A DNA stretch of 64,000 nucleotides from an uncultured Thermoguttaceae bacterium (GTDB taxonomy: Bacteria; Planctomycetota; Planctomycetia; Pirellulales; Thermoguttaceae). Each line of letters begins with the position of its first letter. Positions within the stretch are counted from its first letter, which is position 1. The DNA is taken from contig CALKER010000003.1 in the NCBI GenBank assembly GCA_938084835.1, positions 1 to 64,000 on the forward strand, in the 5' to 3' direction. Made by a program: the position numbers and the translations under genes. The notes under the pieces are model-generated. The model made no database searches. It was not told the origin of the DNA and saw only the letters and a list, made by a program, of their open reading frames with translations. This document shows positions 8,751 to 18,254 of this stretch, piece by piece.

Positions 8751-10031
8751 TTAGTTGTCCGGGGACATCAGTTGGGGCACAGGTTCGGCCGGCGCGAGCT
8801 CCTCCGAGGAGCTTCCTCCCCACCAAAGGGACAGTAACCAAGCGATGAGGATGAGCCCACCTAAAGGCACAAGCCAGGGCAGGTGAACAGCCCAGGAACC
8901 GAAAACGTGACGCTGCCTACTGGCCGGCCTGGTTGGTCCCAGGGAAGCTGCGCTACTAAGTTGTGCCAAGAGCCGCCGCACTTCCGCCGCCAACTCCTGG
9001 GCCGTTTGGAATCGATCTTCAGGCCTTTTGGCCATCATTCGCACCAGAAGGCGGGCTACTTCGCTTGGTATTTCCGGGCGGAGCCTTCGCACATCCGGGG
9101 GTGGCTCACCCTGATGTTGTAAAAGCTTTTGCAGCACGTTTCCCCCGGGATACGGCGGCTGGCCAGTAAGCAAAAAGAAAAGTGTACACCCCAAAGAATA
9201 GATATCACTTCGCTCATCGGCCGAGCGGGGATCGCGGGCTTGCTCTGGGGAAATGTAGTCGAATGTCCCCAGAGTGACCCCGCTTGCAGTCAACTCTGCT
9301 CGATCCTCGCTGCGAAATTGCAGGCGGGCCAAGCCAAGATCGATCAGCTTGATACTTCCCTCGGAAGTTAAGAGGATGTTCGAGGGCTTAATGTCCCTGT
9401 GAACCACTCCCCATTTGGCGGCATGGGCTAATGCGTCGGCCACTTGCAATACAATCCGCAGGGCATCCTGCACCCCAAAAGGCCCCTGTTTTTCCACAAG
9501 CGTGCGGAGATTAATCCCTTCGATAAACTCGAAGGCAATGTACAAAAGACCATTATCCTCGCCTGCCTCGTAAACGAGAGCAAATCCCGCATGCACAAGC
9601 TTTGCTGCCGAGCGTGCTTCGTTGAGGAACCGGGCGCGCGTCTCAGAATCGGACGCCTGTTCCGGCGGAAGAATCTTCAATGCCACCGGCCGCTCCAGTC
9701 GGAGATCCCAGGCGCGAAACACCCGGCCCATTCCTCCCCCGCCAATAAACTCGTCGATTCGGAAATGGCCCACCACCTCACCGATAAGAGGCAGACGCGG
9801 CAACAACGGGACAGTGACATCGACCGGGGCTAGGGGTTCTCGCCGGGCAATTACCGTGGGATGCTCTCCCGCAAGAGAGATTGGCACCCGGCTTGATCCC
9901 AGACCGGTTCCTTCTTCCGCGCCCTCCTTCAATGGCGGAGGATTTTCGTGGTTGGAGGTATGGCCGCCTTCTGACACCATGACATCCAGATTTAAGAACT
10001 TAGCCAAGCAGTGCGGACAACCCGGACACAC
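8751..10031 (-). CDS. Transmembrane Hanks-type Ser/Thr protein kinase
   Basis: A 426-residue eukaryotic-like kinase. The kinase domain spans about residues 88-365, with glycine loop GGGGMG (97-102), VALK lysine 119, HRDIKPSN (His211-Asn218), DLG in place of DFG (231-233), the GTFDYISPEQ activation/P+1 region and a DIYSLGC helix. A single transmembrane segment lies near the C-terminus (VPLGGLILIAWLLSLWW), with a short tail outside and no sensor domain. The N-terminus carries Cys residues (CPGCPHC). The canonical start is the GTG at 10031. The frame extends upstream to a stop and encodes another Cys 12 codons before that GTG, so a non-canonical start (an ATC) or a lost ATG is possible. Phosphorylation targets cannot be read from context; the gene stands alone. 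Confidence 0.93.
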   Translation of the reverse strand: MCPGCPHCLAKFLNLDVMVSEGGHTSNHENPPPLKEGAEEGTGLGSSRVPISLAGEHPTVIARREPLAPVDVTVPLLPRLPLIGEVVGHFRIDEFIGGGGMGRVFRAWDLRLERPVALKILPPEQASDSETRARFLNEARSAAKLVHAGFALVYEAGEDNGLLYIAFEFIEGINLRTLVEKQGPFGVQDALRIVLQVADALAHAAKWGVVHRDIKPSNILLTSEGSIKLIDLGLARLQFRSEDRAELTASGVTLGTFDYISPEQARDPRSADERSDIYSLGCTLFFLLTGQPPYPGGNVLQKLLQHQGEPPPDVRRLRPEIPSEVARLLVRMMAKRPEDRFQTAQELAAEVRRLLAQLSSAASLGPTRPASRQRHVFGSWAVHLPWLVPLGGLILIAWLLSLWWGGSSSEELAPAEPVPQLMSPDN

Positions 10032-11434
10032 CGTTTGCCTGGAGTTTGCCGGTGAACAGATGCCCTAACACAGAAAGTCCGCCGGGGACGAAGGGCATCC
10101 CCCAGCAGCGAATTTTGTCATCCGGCCTCTCGACCGCCAAAAAAAGAACACCGCTGTGAAATCATATGCTTCGTAGATAAGAATTGCAAAAGCCAAGTCT
10201 AGTTACGACAGGAAAGCCAGGAAAAACAGGTGCCTGTTCCGAAGGTTTGACACACAGTCATTTCAGCGAAAAACCTGCAAGGCCAGGCTTCTCCCCACTA
10301 AGGGCAATCCGGGGAAACGGAAACCGAACAGAAGGTTGTCTCATAAACCGTCAATTGCGCACGCAGGAAATTCGAAGATCCTCAGCCCATCCACACAGGC
10401 TACTATAACCGTCCTCTGCGGACGCAGGAAATTCACCCAGGAAAAAGTCCATGGCTTAAACCCGGGGAGCTCCTCCAAGGAGATCTCATCCTTTCAAAGG
10501 TACTTTCAAAATGGTCTTTGAACAAACTTTAAGTCGAACCAAATACCTCCAACTAGCCCTCAGCCCAGCTTGAGGACGCGTGGCGGCCAGCTGAATTTCC
10601 CGTTCCGAGGGATCTGCGCTAGCCGCAAGAGCGAGACCTGGCATTAACCCGGAAGGTTGACGGTGCCCTTTCCCAAATGACCAATCGCGCACTTCCAACT
10701 TTTCCGCAGCGAGGCTACTGAAAAACGCTCAAAAACCCCAAAAATCTTCAGGCCACAATCTGGAACCAAAAACACTCATCACAATTGCTAAACCCGTTCA
10801 TAAGTGGAATTGAAAATGGTGCCTCAAGCCCGGGTGGTCCTTGTATGCATCCTGCTTTCGGCGTTTTAAGGCGGCAATCGCCGCCGCACCACACGGCAAC
10901 TGAGTTAGGGTAAGTAGCCCTAGAATGGGGTTGGAATTCTGATGCGGGAGAAGGTCAAGAAGATCCGGGACATGAGTTTGCAAATTACCCAGAAAAAAAT
11001 GCCACAGTCACGCCTTCGAGGGAAAAACCGCGAAAAATTACCTAATGACTTAAGTTTTTCAATTCCGAGAACCCGTTAAGAGAGTTTAGAGTAGTATTTG
11101 TTGTGGGTTTCACACCACACAATAGGACGGACCGCTGAGTGAGGTACCATTCGTCCCTTGATGCTGGTTCCCACGCGTGCCTCGAACTTGGTTTCCACCT
11201 AGGAGTAGCCCAACTACGACAAATCGGAAGGACCTCGAAATCGTCAGCGACCACTCCAGTCGCGCACCCCTCCGCTTAGGGGGTGGCTCTTTCAATAGAG
11301 GCGATTAAAACTTTGCTACCCAAAAGATTTTACTTCGATCAGAATAACACTGAACAAGGTCTGACAAGCCAAACATCGGACACCCACACACTGGATGCTT
11401 ATGGAGAAAAACTGCTGAATTATCCGATCACGAC
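10032..11434. other. Gap of 1.4 kb, no intact gene
   Basis: Between the kinase gene and mcsB (both minus). Only short frames are present on both strands. Some minus-strand fragments between 10486 and 11000 look protein-like but are interrupted by stops, so a decayed gene is possible. A pair of 28-nt hairpin-forming direct repeats lies at 10345-10434. Nothing else is identified. Confidence 0.4.
10345..10434. repeat. Two 28-nt direct repeats spaced like a CRISPR unit
   Basis: Copies at 10345-10372 and 10407-10434 match at 24 of 28 positions, starting AACCGTC and ending ACGCAGGAAATTC. They are separated by 34 nt, so the unit is 62 nt. Each copy holds a small palindrome (TGCG..CGCA in one, CTGCG..CGCAG in the other). 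Only two copies are seen and no cas gene is in the window. Confidence 0.4.
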
Positions 11435-12520
11435 CTAAATTGACTGAGATTTTTGCTGGCCGGCGGAAGCACGGCGATTAAGCTGCTCCCGCAAGAACCG
11501 GGCCCGTTCCAAATTGCGGTCGTCCCCATCCAGTTCCGTTCCCACCAGTTTTTGCAAATGGGCAGGCTGCACATGGAGAAACAGATCGTTGAGGAAGGGG
11601 ATGTCCAAATCTTCGATTAAGCCAAGCATCACCCCCATCCGAACACTACTCAAAAGGTGCATCGCCTCTTCTGAACTAATCATTTGGGCCGTGCGAAGGA
11701 TCCCATAGGCCCGACTTATTCGATCGTGAAGCTGATCGCGACTTTCCTTCAACAGAAAAGCCCGAGCCTCTCGCTCGTAATTGAGAATACTGGGAATGAT
11801 ATCCCCGATATTTTTGAGGATCTCTTGCTCGCTTCGGCCGAGGGTGATCTGATTACTAATCTGATACAACTCGCCCATGGCTTGGGAGCCTTCCCCGTAC
11901 AGGCCCCGCACTGCCAAGCTCAATTTTTGTAAACTGCGAAAGACTTTCTCAATTTGCCTGGCCATCCCTAAGGCCGGCATGTGGAGCATTACGCTTACGC
12001 GCATTCCCGTACCCGCATTGGTGGGGCAGGCCGTTAAATACCCAAATTTTTCATCAAAAGCATAAACAACATGCTTTTCGATCTCGTCATCAACCTCGTT
12101 AACCAGTTGCCAACAAGCTTCTAGGTTCAAGCCACTTTGCACTGCTTGAATCCGTAAATGGTCCTCCTCGTTGATCATAAGGCTGAAACGCTCGGTCGGA
12201 TGAATGACAAGCGCGCGCGGATGAGAAGCCTCCGCATGTTCCCGGCTCATCAACTGGCGCTCAACGAGGAACTGCCTGTCCAGTTCTGAAATCTTGTCTA
12301 CCTCAACAAACAGAACATCTTTAAAAAAGGGAGATTGGCTTACAACCTGACGAATCACCTCCTCGATTTTCTCGCGATCCTGCTGGCTGGCGCGAGAGGC
12401 GAAGGGAAATTCGGCTAGATTGCGGGCAAGGCGAATGCGCGTAGAAACAACGATGTCCGACTCCGGTCCTTCTCCCCTCAACCATTCCCCACGTTTTCGT
12501 AGTAAATCGTCAATAGTCAC
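11435..12520 (-). CDS. mcsB: Protein-arginine kinase McsB
   Basis: McsB phosphorylates arginines on misfolded or regulatory proteins; in Firmicutes this marks them for ClpCP. The phosphagen-kinase-type domain is visible: STRIRLARNL near the N-terminus, INEEDHLRIQ (catalytic acidic residues and loop) in the middle, and ACPTNAGTGMRVSVMLHMPAL with the active-site Cys. About 361 residues, the family length. I choose GTG 12520, which has TGAGG five bases upstream; GTG 12535 in frame is the alternative. The C-terminal allosteric phospho-arginine motif, RDxxRA in Bacillus, reads RNLERA here (Asp to Asn). mcsA lies just upstream on the same strand; no ctsR or clpC is adjacent. Confidence 0.95.
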   Translation of the reverse strand: MTIDDLLRKRGEWLRGEGPESDIVVSTRIRLARNLAEFPFASRASQQDREKIEEVIRQVVSQSPFFKDVLFVEVDKISELDRQFLVERQLMSREHAEASHPRALVIHPTERFSLMINEEDHLRIQAVQSGLNLEACWQLVNEVDDEIEKHVVYAFDEKFGYLTACPTNAGTGMRVSVMLHMPALGMARQIEKVFRSLQKLSLAVRGLYGEGSQAMGELYQISNQITLGRSEQEILKNIGDIIPSILNYEREARAFLLKESRDQLHDRISRAYGILRTAQMISSEEAMHLLSSVRMGVMLGLIEDLDIPFLNDLFLHVQPAHLQKLVGTELDGDDRNLERARFLREQLNRRASAGQQKSQSI

Positions 12521-12609
12521 AACCTCACACCTCACCCGTGAAAATTACCGGTCGACTATCTTCAGTCACCCCGATGGAATCGCGAAAAAGCACCCCTGCA
12601 CCAGGAGAA

Positions 12610-13140
12610 TTATCCCGGATGGTTTTTGACCTGATTCTCGATATGACGTATTTCGTCGCGAATTTGTCCCGCCAGTTCGTATTTCTCCTCGGCAATAGCT
12701 TGTTGCATTTCCCGCCGCAAACGAATAAGCGTTGTTAGCAGCTGACTATGTTTGGCAGGTCGCGACGGCCGCTTTCCGTAGTGTTGATTTTCTCCATGAA
12801 TATGGACCAAAAGGTTTTCCAGCTCCTTTCGGAAACAGGTATAATCATGAGCACATCCCAGCCGCCCCTGCGTGCGAAACTGAAAATAGGTAATTCCACA
12901 GACGGGACAGCTCAGTTTGTCCAGCTTCTCTAATTCTTCTGCGGTCTGAGAGACGGCCATTTGTTGGAGCATCTGCTGCGCTAAAGAAGCCGCTGCTCCC
13001 GCTGCTGCCACCGCCTCGTTCGGGTTTTCGCTTAGATACTCCCGCACGCAGTCCTGACACAAATGAATTTCCACCGGCTTGGGACCCGTCAACTCGGTAA
13101 TATGGAAATGAGCTTCTTTATCGCACCGCTGGCATTTCAT
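12610..13140 (-). CDS. mcsA: McsB activator/adaptor McsA (zinc fingers plus UVR domain)
   Basis: A 176-residue partner of McsB. Zinc-binding pairs are seen at Cys3/Cys6 and Cys28/Cys31, then Cys78/Cys81 with a second half GCAHDYTCF (Cys96, His98, Cys102). In Bacillus this half reads like GCxxCY, so His98 or Cys102 may replace the fourth ligand. The C-terminus (about 130-172) is a UVR domain (LRREMQQAIAEEKYELAGQI), which in McsA and ClpC mediates protein contacts. Transcribed ahead of mcsB with about 90 bases between them, so the two are likely one operon for protein-arginine phosphorylation and quality control. Confidence 0.93.
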   Translation of the reverse strand: MKCQRCDKEAHFHITELTGPKPVEIHLCQDCVREYLSENPNEAVAAAGAAASLAQQMLQQMAVSQTAEELEKLDKLSCPVCGITYFQFRTQGRLGCAHDYTCFRKELENLLVHIHGENQHYGKRPSRPAKHSQLLTTLIRLRREMQQAIAEEKYELAGQIRDEIRHIENQVKNHPG

Positions 13141-14200
13141 CGCTTTGTCTCTTTTACTGCTAAACGCAAGGTTGCGAAAAATCTAAGGTGGATTCCTCTT
13201 TGTGGATTCTAACCTGGGCTCCTACCCTGTCAAGGTAAGCCGTCTAAGCATTGGTGGGGTCCTTTTTCCCCCTTCTTGCCCCTTCGGTGACGCCGGCCAA
13301 CCCAAAATTCCATGCAATGAACCAGGCACCCCATCATCACGAACCATTATTGCTCGATCTTGCCCGCAGGCATTTGGGAGCGCAAGCTCGTGATGGTCGG
13401 CACTCAAGCCAGCTCGCTGCTCTTGCTTTCCTCAGTCCGCTCCGGTGGTCAGGTACAAGAAGGTCCGCTATGCTTTCACTCAGCAGGGAGTTGGGAAGTT
13501 GGCTCCCGTCGGCCGGCGAGGTTATCGAGAAAACTCCTCCGGCCTCCACGGGCGAGTGAGTTTTGAAAGGAAATCTTTCAGCAGGTATCCTCTTTTAAAC
13601 TACCCCGATCACCGAACACCCAAAAGGGAAAGGTCGACTGAACTCGGACATCCAGTCCTTTGCCTCGGCAGCTAATACCTTGGCGGCCTACGAAGCGTTG
13701 TACAATTCACTTACTTAGTAAAGCGAAAAACCCCAGGCCCAAATTTCACCGAAAATGGGGAATGGAACCACTCTCCAGAGGCATATAGCCCGTTATTTCG
13801 CGTGAGAACTGCAAGCTTTACTCTTTGCGGAAAATCGCAAAAGCTTAGCTGCAACCGGGATGCGAGGCGCGGGGAGACTGGCACACGCGAGGGCGTTCCG
13901 CCTGTCTGTGGATTCGCCGCCTTAACTGCCTCCCCTCAAGCGTGGGCAACGCGCCAAAACGATGACGACCTATAAACATTTTCCATCCGCGCCTAATGGT
14001 GACGTGAGAACAGCTTTTGGACCGGCCACTTCCGCAAGCGTGATCCTGCGTGGCATCATTGTGGTTGTGGAGTGGGCTTTAGCGGTAAGCGCCGGTGCTC
14101 CCCAGCAACGGGAAGATGTCGCAGGAGACCAGGGCCCCGCGAAGGAACCTACGGTTTTAACCTTTTAGGCAGTCCGGTCTTTCAATCAGATCATCTGGGT
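13141..14200. other. Gap of 1.06 kb between divergent mcsA and trpE
   Basis: No intact gene is supported; frames up to 102 codons overlap each other on both strands without recognisable motifs. The last 200 bases before trpE are GC-rich and could form a structured leader, but I see no Trp-codon-rich leader peptide that would indicate attenuation. Confidence 0.4.
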
Positions 14201-15805
14201 ATGACCATGACATACTATCCGGACTTCGAAACCTTCCGTCAGCTTGCCGAAAGCGACGTCGATCTTGTGCCCGTATACCGGCGGCTATTGAGCGATTCGC
14301 TGACACCGGTGTCGGCTTTCCACAAGATTGATTCCGGGCGCTGTGCCTTCCTGGGCGAGAGTGTCATCGGAGGCGAAAAAGTTGGTCGTTACAGTTTCTT
14401 GGCGGTGGACCCGTTTTTCGAAGTAGAAGCGTACAAAAATCGGGTTACGCTCAATTCGCTCTCGGGAATTTCCGCGGGGGGATTTCCGCTGCTAGAATCG
14501 CGTCATTTCGACAGTCCCAATCCCCTTCGTGAGCTCCGCCGGCGGGTGGAATCCATTCGCGCAGCCCGACTGCCCGGCTTACCTCCCTTCTGTAGCGGTG
14601 CTGTCGGATACGCCGGTTACGACGTGGTCCGGTACTGGGAGCACCTGCCCAATGCCCCGCCGGATGACCGCAACGTGCCCGACCTCGCCTTTGCGTTTTA
14701 CGACCACATGGTCGTTTTTGATCATGTGGCCAAAACGATCATTGTCGTGGCAATGGCGCGTATCGATCGCTCCAAGGCACAGGCCGTGGCCCTGAAACGC
14801 GCCTATGATCGCGCCGCCGAGAAGGTGGACAGCCTGGTAGAGCAACTTACCGATCGCCCCTGCGATCTGGCGCCGGTGGATATTCGTTTGGAGGGTCCCG
14901 CTAGCGTACCATACCGCTCGAACTTCACGAAAGAAGAATTCGAAGCCGCAGTACGAAAATGCGTGGAGTACATTTACGCCGGGGATATCTTTCAGGTGGT
15001 GATTAGCCAGCGGCTGGAAGTGGCCTTGCGGGCCCATCCGTTTCAGATTTACCGCATGCTGCGCGTCATTAATCCCAGCCCATTTATGTTCTACCTGCGG
15101 ACTCCAAGCGTCATCTTGGTGGGAAGCTCCCCAGAGATTTTGGTTCGGGTCGTAGGGGGGCAGGTAATCACACGACCTTTGGCTGGGACGCGGCCGCGGG
15201 GAAGCACCGAAGAGGAAGACCAACGGCTTGCGGAAGAGCTCCTGGCTGATCCAAAAGAGCGGGCCGAACACGTGATGCTCGTAGACCTTGGGCGGAATGA
15301 CGTCGGCAAAGTTGCCCGGTACGGTTCGATTCGTCTCACCGATGTGATGACCATCGAGCGCTACAGCCACGTCATGCATATTACGTCGAACGTCTCCGGC
15401 GAGCTAGCTCCGGGGAAAACCGCCTTCGATGCCTTGGAGGCCTGTCTGCCCGCAGGAACAGTGTCGGGAGCCCCGAAAGTTCGGGCAATGGAAATCATCG
15501 ATGAAATCGAGCCCCATCGGCGCGGACCGTATGCCGGTGCTGTGGGTTACTTCGATTTCAACGGAAACATGGACACATGTATTGCCCTACGAACAATCGT
15601 CATTCAAGGCAACAAGGCCTACATCCAAGCTGGAGCTGGGATCGTTGCTGACAGTGTCCCAGAACTTGAATGGCAGGAGACTCTCAACAAAGCTCAAGGT
15701 ATGTTAAAGGCAGTCGAATTGGCTGAGGCCTACGCGGGCAGTGGGCTCTCCCCAACACCCACCTCGCAGTTGAGTCCGTCATACGCTGTGGGAGAAGAGG
15801 CATAA
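14201..15805 (+). CDS. trpE: Anthranilate synthase component I TrpE
   Basis: Makes anthranilate from chorismate with glutamine-derived ammonia supplied by TrpG, the first step of tryptophan synthesis. The frame is open upstream to 14072, but family similarity begins at [12 protein letters not shown], so ATG 14201 is used (about 534 residues). The N-terminal Trp-sensing LLES element appears as FLGES (about 50-54). The chorismate-binding C-terminal half is complete, with [43 protein letters not shown] and [16 protein letters not shown]. No trpG is next to it; the following gene is an enolase-family enzyme 72 bases downstream, possibly co-transcribed. Confidence 0.95.
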   Translation: MTMTYYPDFETFRQLAESDVDLVPVYRRLLSDSLTPVSAFHKIDSGRCAFLGESVIGGEKVGRYSFLAVDPFFEVEAYKNRVTLNSLSGISAGGFPLLESRHFDSPNPLRELRRRVESIRAARLPGLPPFCSGAVGYAGYDVVRYWEHLPNAPPDDRNVPDLAFAFYDHMVVFDHVAKTIIVVAMARIDRSKAQAVALKRAYDRAAEKVDSLVEQLTDRPCDLAPVDIRLEGPASVPYRSNFTKEEFEAAVRKCVEYIYAGDIFQVVISQRLEVALRAHPFQIYRMLRVINPSPFMFYLRTPSVILVGSSPEILVRVVGGQVITRPLAGTRPRGSTEEEDQRLAEELLADPKERAEHVMLVDLGRNDVGKVARYGSIRLTDVMTIERYSHVMHITSNVSGELAPGKTAFDALEACLPAGTVSGAPKVRAMEIIDEIEPHRRGPYAGAVGYFDFNGNMDTCIALRTIVIQGNKAYIQAGAGIVADSVPELEWQETLNKAQGMLKAVELAEAYAGSGLSPTPTSQLSPSYAVGEEA

Positions 15806-15877
15806 GCGAAGTTTCGGCATAGTTTACGCAATCGGGTGGCTCCATCACAACCGTTCCAGCAAAGCAAGTTGCGTTCC

Positions 15878-17002
15878 ATGAAAATAGATTGCATCGAAAT
15901 TTACCATCTCGAATTACCCATGGCTCAACCCATCGAGACCAAGCTGGGAACTTGGGATAAATGGGAAACGGTCCTGGTGCGCATGCTATCCGGCGATGCC
16001 GAGGGGTGGGGGGAGGCGTCGCCGGGCAATGCTCCTGTCTTTTACCCAGAATCCGCGGCGACGGTCTTTCACATTGTGCATAGACACCTTGCTCCCCGGA
16101 TGGTGGGCAAATATGTTCAAACCCCAGAGCAGCTCCTCGAATTGTTGGACCCGGTGATGGGTAATTGCCATGCCCGAGCTGCGGTGGACTGCGCCTGGTG
16201 GGACCTTTTCGCACGACGGCAAAATCAGCCTCTTCATCACGTCCTTAACGGGAAGTATGAAGAGTTAACGCTTGGGGTAAGCTTCGACCGTATGCCACGG
16301 ATTGAGGACTTGCTTCAAGCCATCGGAGAGGCGTTTGAAGCCGGGTTTAGCCGCGTAGAGCTGAAGCTGCGACCGGGGTGGGATGCCTCGATGCTCAACA
16401 TTGTCCGCCGGGAGTTTCCCACGCAGAATATCCACGCCGACGTAGAAGGCGCCATGGGGCTTCAGCACATGGAGCTCTTATGTCGGTTGGATGATTTCTT
16501 TCTGACAATGCTGGAGCAACCGTTGCCGGCGGAAGATCTAGTAGGCATGGCCATGGTGCAGGATACCATACGTACCCCGCTTGGTTTAGATGAAGCGATT
16601 TTTTCCCTCCGACAAGCGGAGCTGGCCTTAGAACTGAAAAGTGGGCGTTACGTGCAAATCAAATTAGGGCAACTTGGGGGCATCACCACGGCGGTTAAGG
16701 TCCATGATGCCTGTCAGGAGTCGGCCACCCCCTGTTGGGTGGGAACAATGCCCGATAGTGGCGTCGGTACCCGAGCAGCTTATGCGGTGGCATCCCTCGA
16801 CAATTGTGCTTTTCCTACGGGATACCTCCTTGCGCACCAACGACCGGTGGAAACTTTGGTGCCGCTGCCGCAGCCGGTGCGCACGGCACCGGATCAGCCG
16901 GCCGTCATTCAGCTTTGGAACGAACCCGGAATTGGTCCCACCCCCGACATGCAGAAGCTAGCACGTTTCTGCATCGCGGAGGCTGCCGTCCGGCCGCAGT
17001 AA
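15878..17002 (+). CDS. Enolase-superfamily enzyme, o-succinylbenzoate synthase/N-succinylamino-acid racemase type
   Basis: A 374-residue enzyme of the muconate-lactonizing subgroup. ATG 15878 is chosen because the capping domain begins with MKIDCIEIYHLELP. The barrel shows ELKLRPGWD (161-169), metal ligands Asp188 (HADVEG), Glu213 (LEQPL) and Asp238 (LDEAI), and the second catalytic lysine Lys262 in QIKLGQLGG. In MenC/NSAR enzymes the first motif is KxK; here the first lysine is Glu161 and the second, catalytic Lys163, is kept. Substrate could be the menaquinone intermediate SHCHC or an N-succinylamino acid; no other men genes are visible to decide. It follows trpE closely. Confidence 0.85.
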   Translation: MKIDCIEIYHLELPMAQPIETKLGTWDKWETVLVRMLSGDAEGWGEASPGNAPVFYPESAATVFHIVHRHLAPRMVGKYVQTPEQLLELLDPVMGNCHARAAVDCAWWDLFARRQNQPLHHVLNGKYEELTLGVSFDRMPRIEDLLQAIGEAFEAGFSRVELKLRPGWDASMLNIVRREFPTQNIHADVEGAMGLQHMELLCRLDDFFLTMLEQPLPAEDLVGMAMVQDTIRTPLGLDEAIFSLRQAELALELKSGRYVQIKLGQLGGITTAVKVHDACQESATPCWVGTMPDSGVGTRAAYAVASLDNCAFPTGYLLAHQRPVETLVPLPQPVRTAPDQPAVIQLWNEPGIGPTPDMQKLARFCIAEAAVRPQ

Positions 17003-17207
17003 GGGATGCCCCTTTCAGCCCAACTGTCACATCGCCGCGATGCCTCGGCGGAGTGTTCACCAGGTGGCACGCTCCGAAAAAAGCCAAGGGATTTCTTATT
17101 CGGCAATAACACGCGAATACGAGCAAATGACAAACTGACCGCCGATTAAAAGTAAATGATAAGCTTACTGCATTCTCTGAAACCCATCGCCGAAAAGTTC
17201 CGCAACT

Positions 17208-17954
17208 ATGAAGCTTGTGGTACTGGGAAGTGGCGGATACCACCCAAGTGAAAGGCGTCATACCGCATGCTATTTTTTCCCGGAAGCCGATCTTCTTGTG
17301 GACTGCGGCACGGGTGCCTTCCGCCTCGAGGGATTTCTTCCGCGAGATAGAATCTCGGTGCTTTTATCCCATGGACATCTTGATCACGTCATTGGATTGA
17401 CCTATCTTCTTGGTTTTCAGTCGCGGGCACTTTTAGGCGAAGCCGACGTTTACGCTCTCCCCCAGGTCTTGCAGGGGATTCAGGAACACCTCTTTTCGGA
17501 GATTCTTTTCCCCATCTTACCTAAAATCCGTTGGTGGCCGCTTCCCCTCGGTGAGCCATTGAGCTTAACTTCCGGTGTTACGGTGTGGACGCTTTTAGCC
17601 CAGCATCGGGGTCCCACGGCGAACTTTATCCTCGAATGGCCGGATCGCCGCTTCGCTTATTTGACCGACACCACCATTGAGGGCTCGCGCCAGCATGTTC
17701 GTCATTTGATGAACATCGATCTTGTTTGCCACGAGTGCTATTTCCCCGACGGTTATGAAGACGTTGCCCGTCAAACAGGGCATAGCTGTCTTGGCCAGGT
17801 ACTTGCCTTTGCCAAGGAAATATCTGCTCGTCGCCTCCTGTTGATCCATTTAAACCCGCTGGCCGACACACCGGAGAAGCTTGGTTTTTCGGCCTCAAAT
17901 ACTTATCCCGTACCCACTATCGTTGCAGAGGATATGATGTCGATTGAGTTCTAA
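17208..17954 (+). CDS. Metallo-beta-lactamase-fold hydrolase, RNase Z-like
   Basis: A 248-residue MBL-fold protein. It begins MKLVVLGSGGYHPSERRHTA, typical of the RNase Z/arylsulfatase-like group, and has the dinuclear metal motif SHGHLDH at residues 54-60. Further metal ligands follow: AQHRGPTAN (His) and LTDT (Asp), with a late IHLNP histidine. It could process RNA ends, or hydrolyse a phosphodiester or a small-molecule ester; the family does not decide this. It lacks the long exosite arm of true tRNase Z. It is convergent with hydF, about 300 bases away. Confidence 0.85.
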   Translation: MKLVVLGSGGYHPSERRHTACYFFPEADLLVDCGTGAFRLEGFLPRDRISVLLSHGHLDHVIGLTYLLGFQSRALLGEADVYALPQVLQGIQEHLFSEILFPILPKIRWWPLPLGEPLSLTSGVTVWTLLAQHRGPTANFILEWPDRRFAYLTDTTIEGSRQHVRHLMNIDLVCHECYFPDGYEDVARQTGHSCLGQVLAFAKEISARRLLLIHLNPLADTPEKLGFSASNTYPVPTIVAEDMMSIEF

Positions 17955-18254
17955 CGCTTAGATGAAGATCATAAACCGCACGACCGGCTGGCATAACGAC
18001 GGGTGGGGAGAGCTAAAAAACCTTCACCCTCAAGTGACGGTACAGGACAAAGGGAAGATACATTCAACTTCGTTCCTACCCCCATCCCCGTGCCAGGATG
18101 AACTTTACTCTATCACGAAGTTAATGGCTTCGGACCTGGAAATAGCCCATTGTGGATCCAGGTATTATTCTTGCGTCCGGGCCCCCTAGCCTTACTTCTT
18201 GAGAATCCCAAGAAAACTTCGCCCAGCTCAGGCTAATTGTTTTTGCATCTTTCT
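17955..18254. other. Convergent intergenic region
   Basis: 300 bases between the MBL-fold gene (plus) and hydF (minus). One 75-codon frame (17962-18189) shows no motif. No clear terminator hairpin was identified. Confidence 0.4.

Noticed and set aside
14072-14200. N-terminal extension of TrpE from GTG 14072
   Set aside because: The added 43 residues lack family similarity; homology starts at the ATG at 14201.
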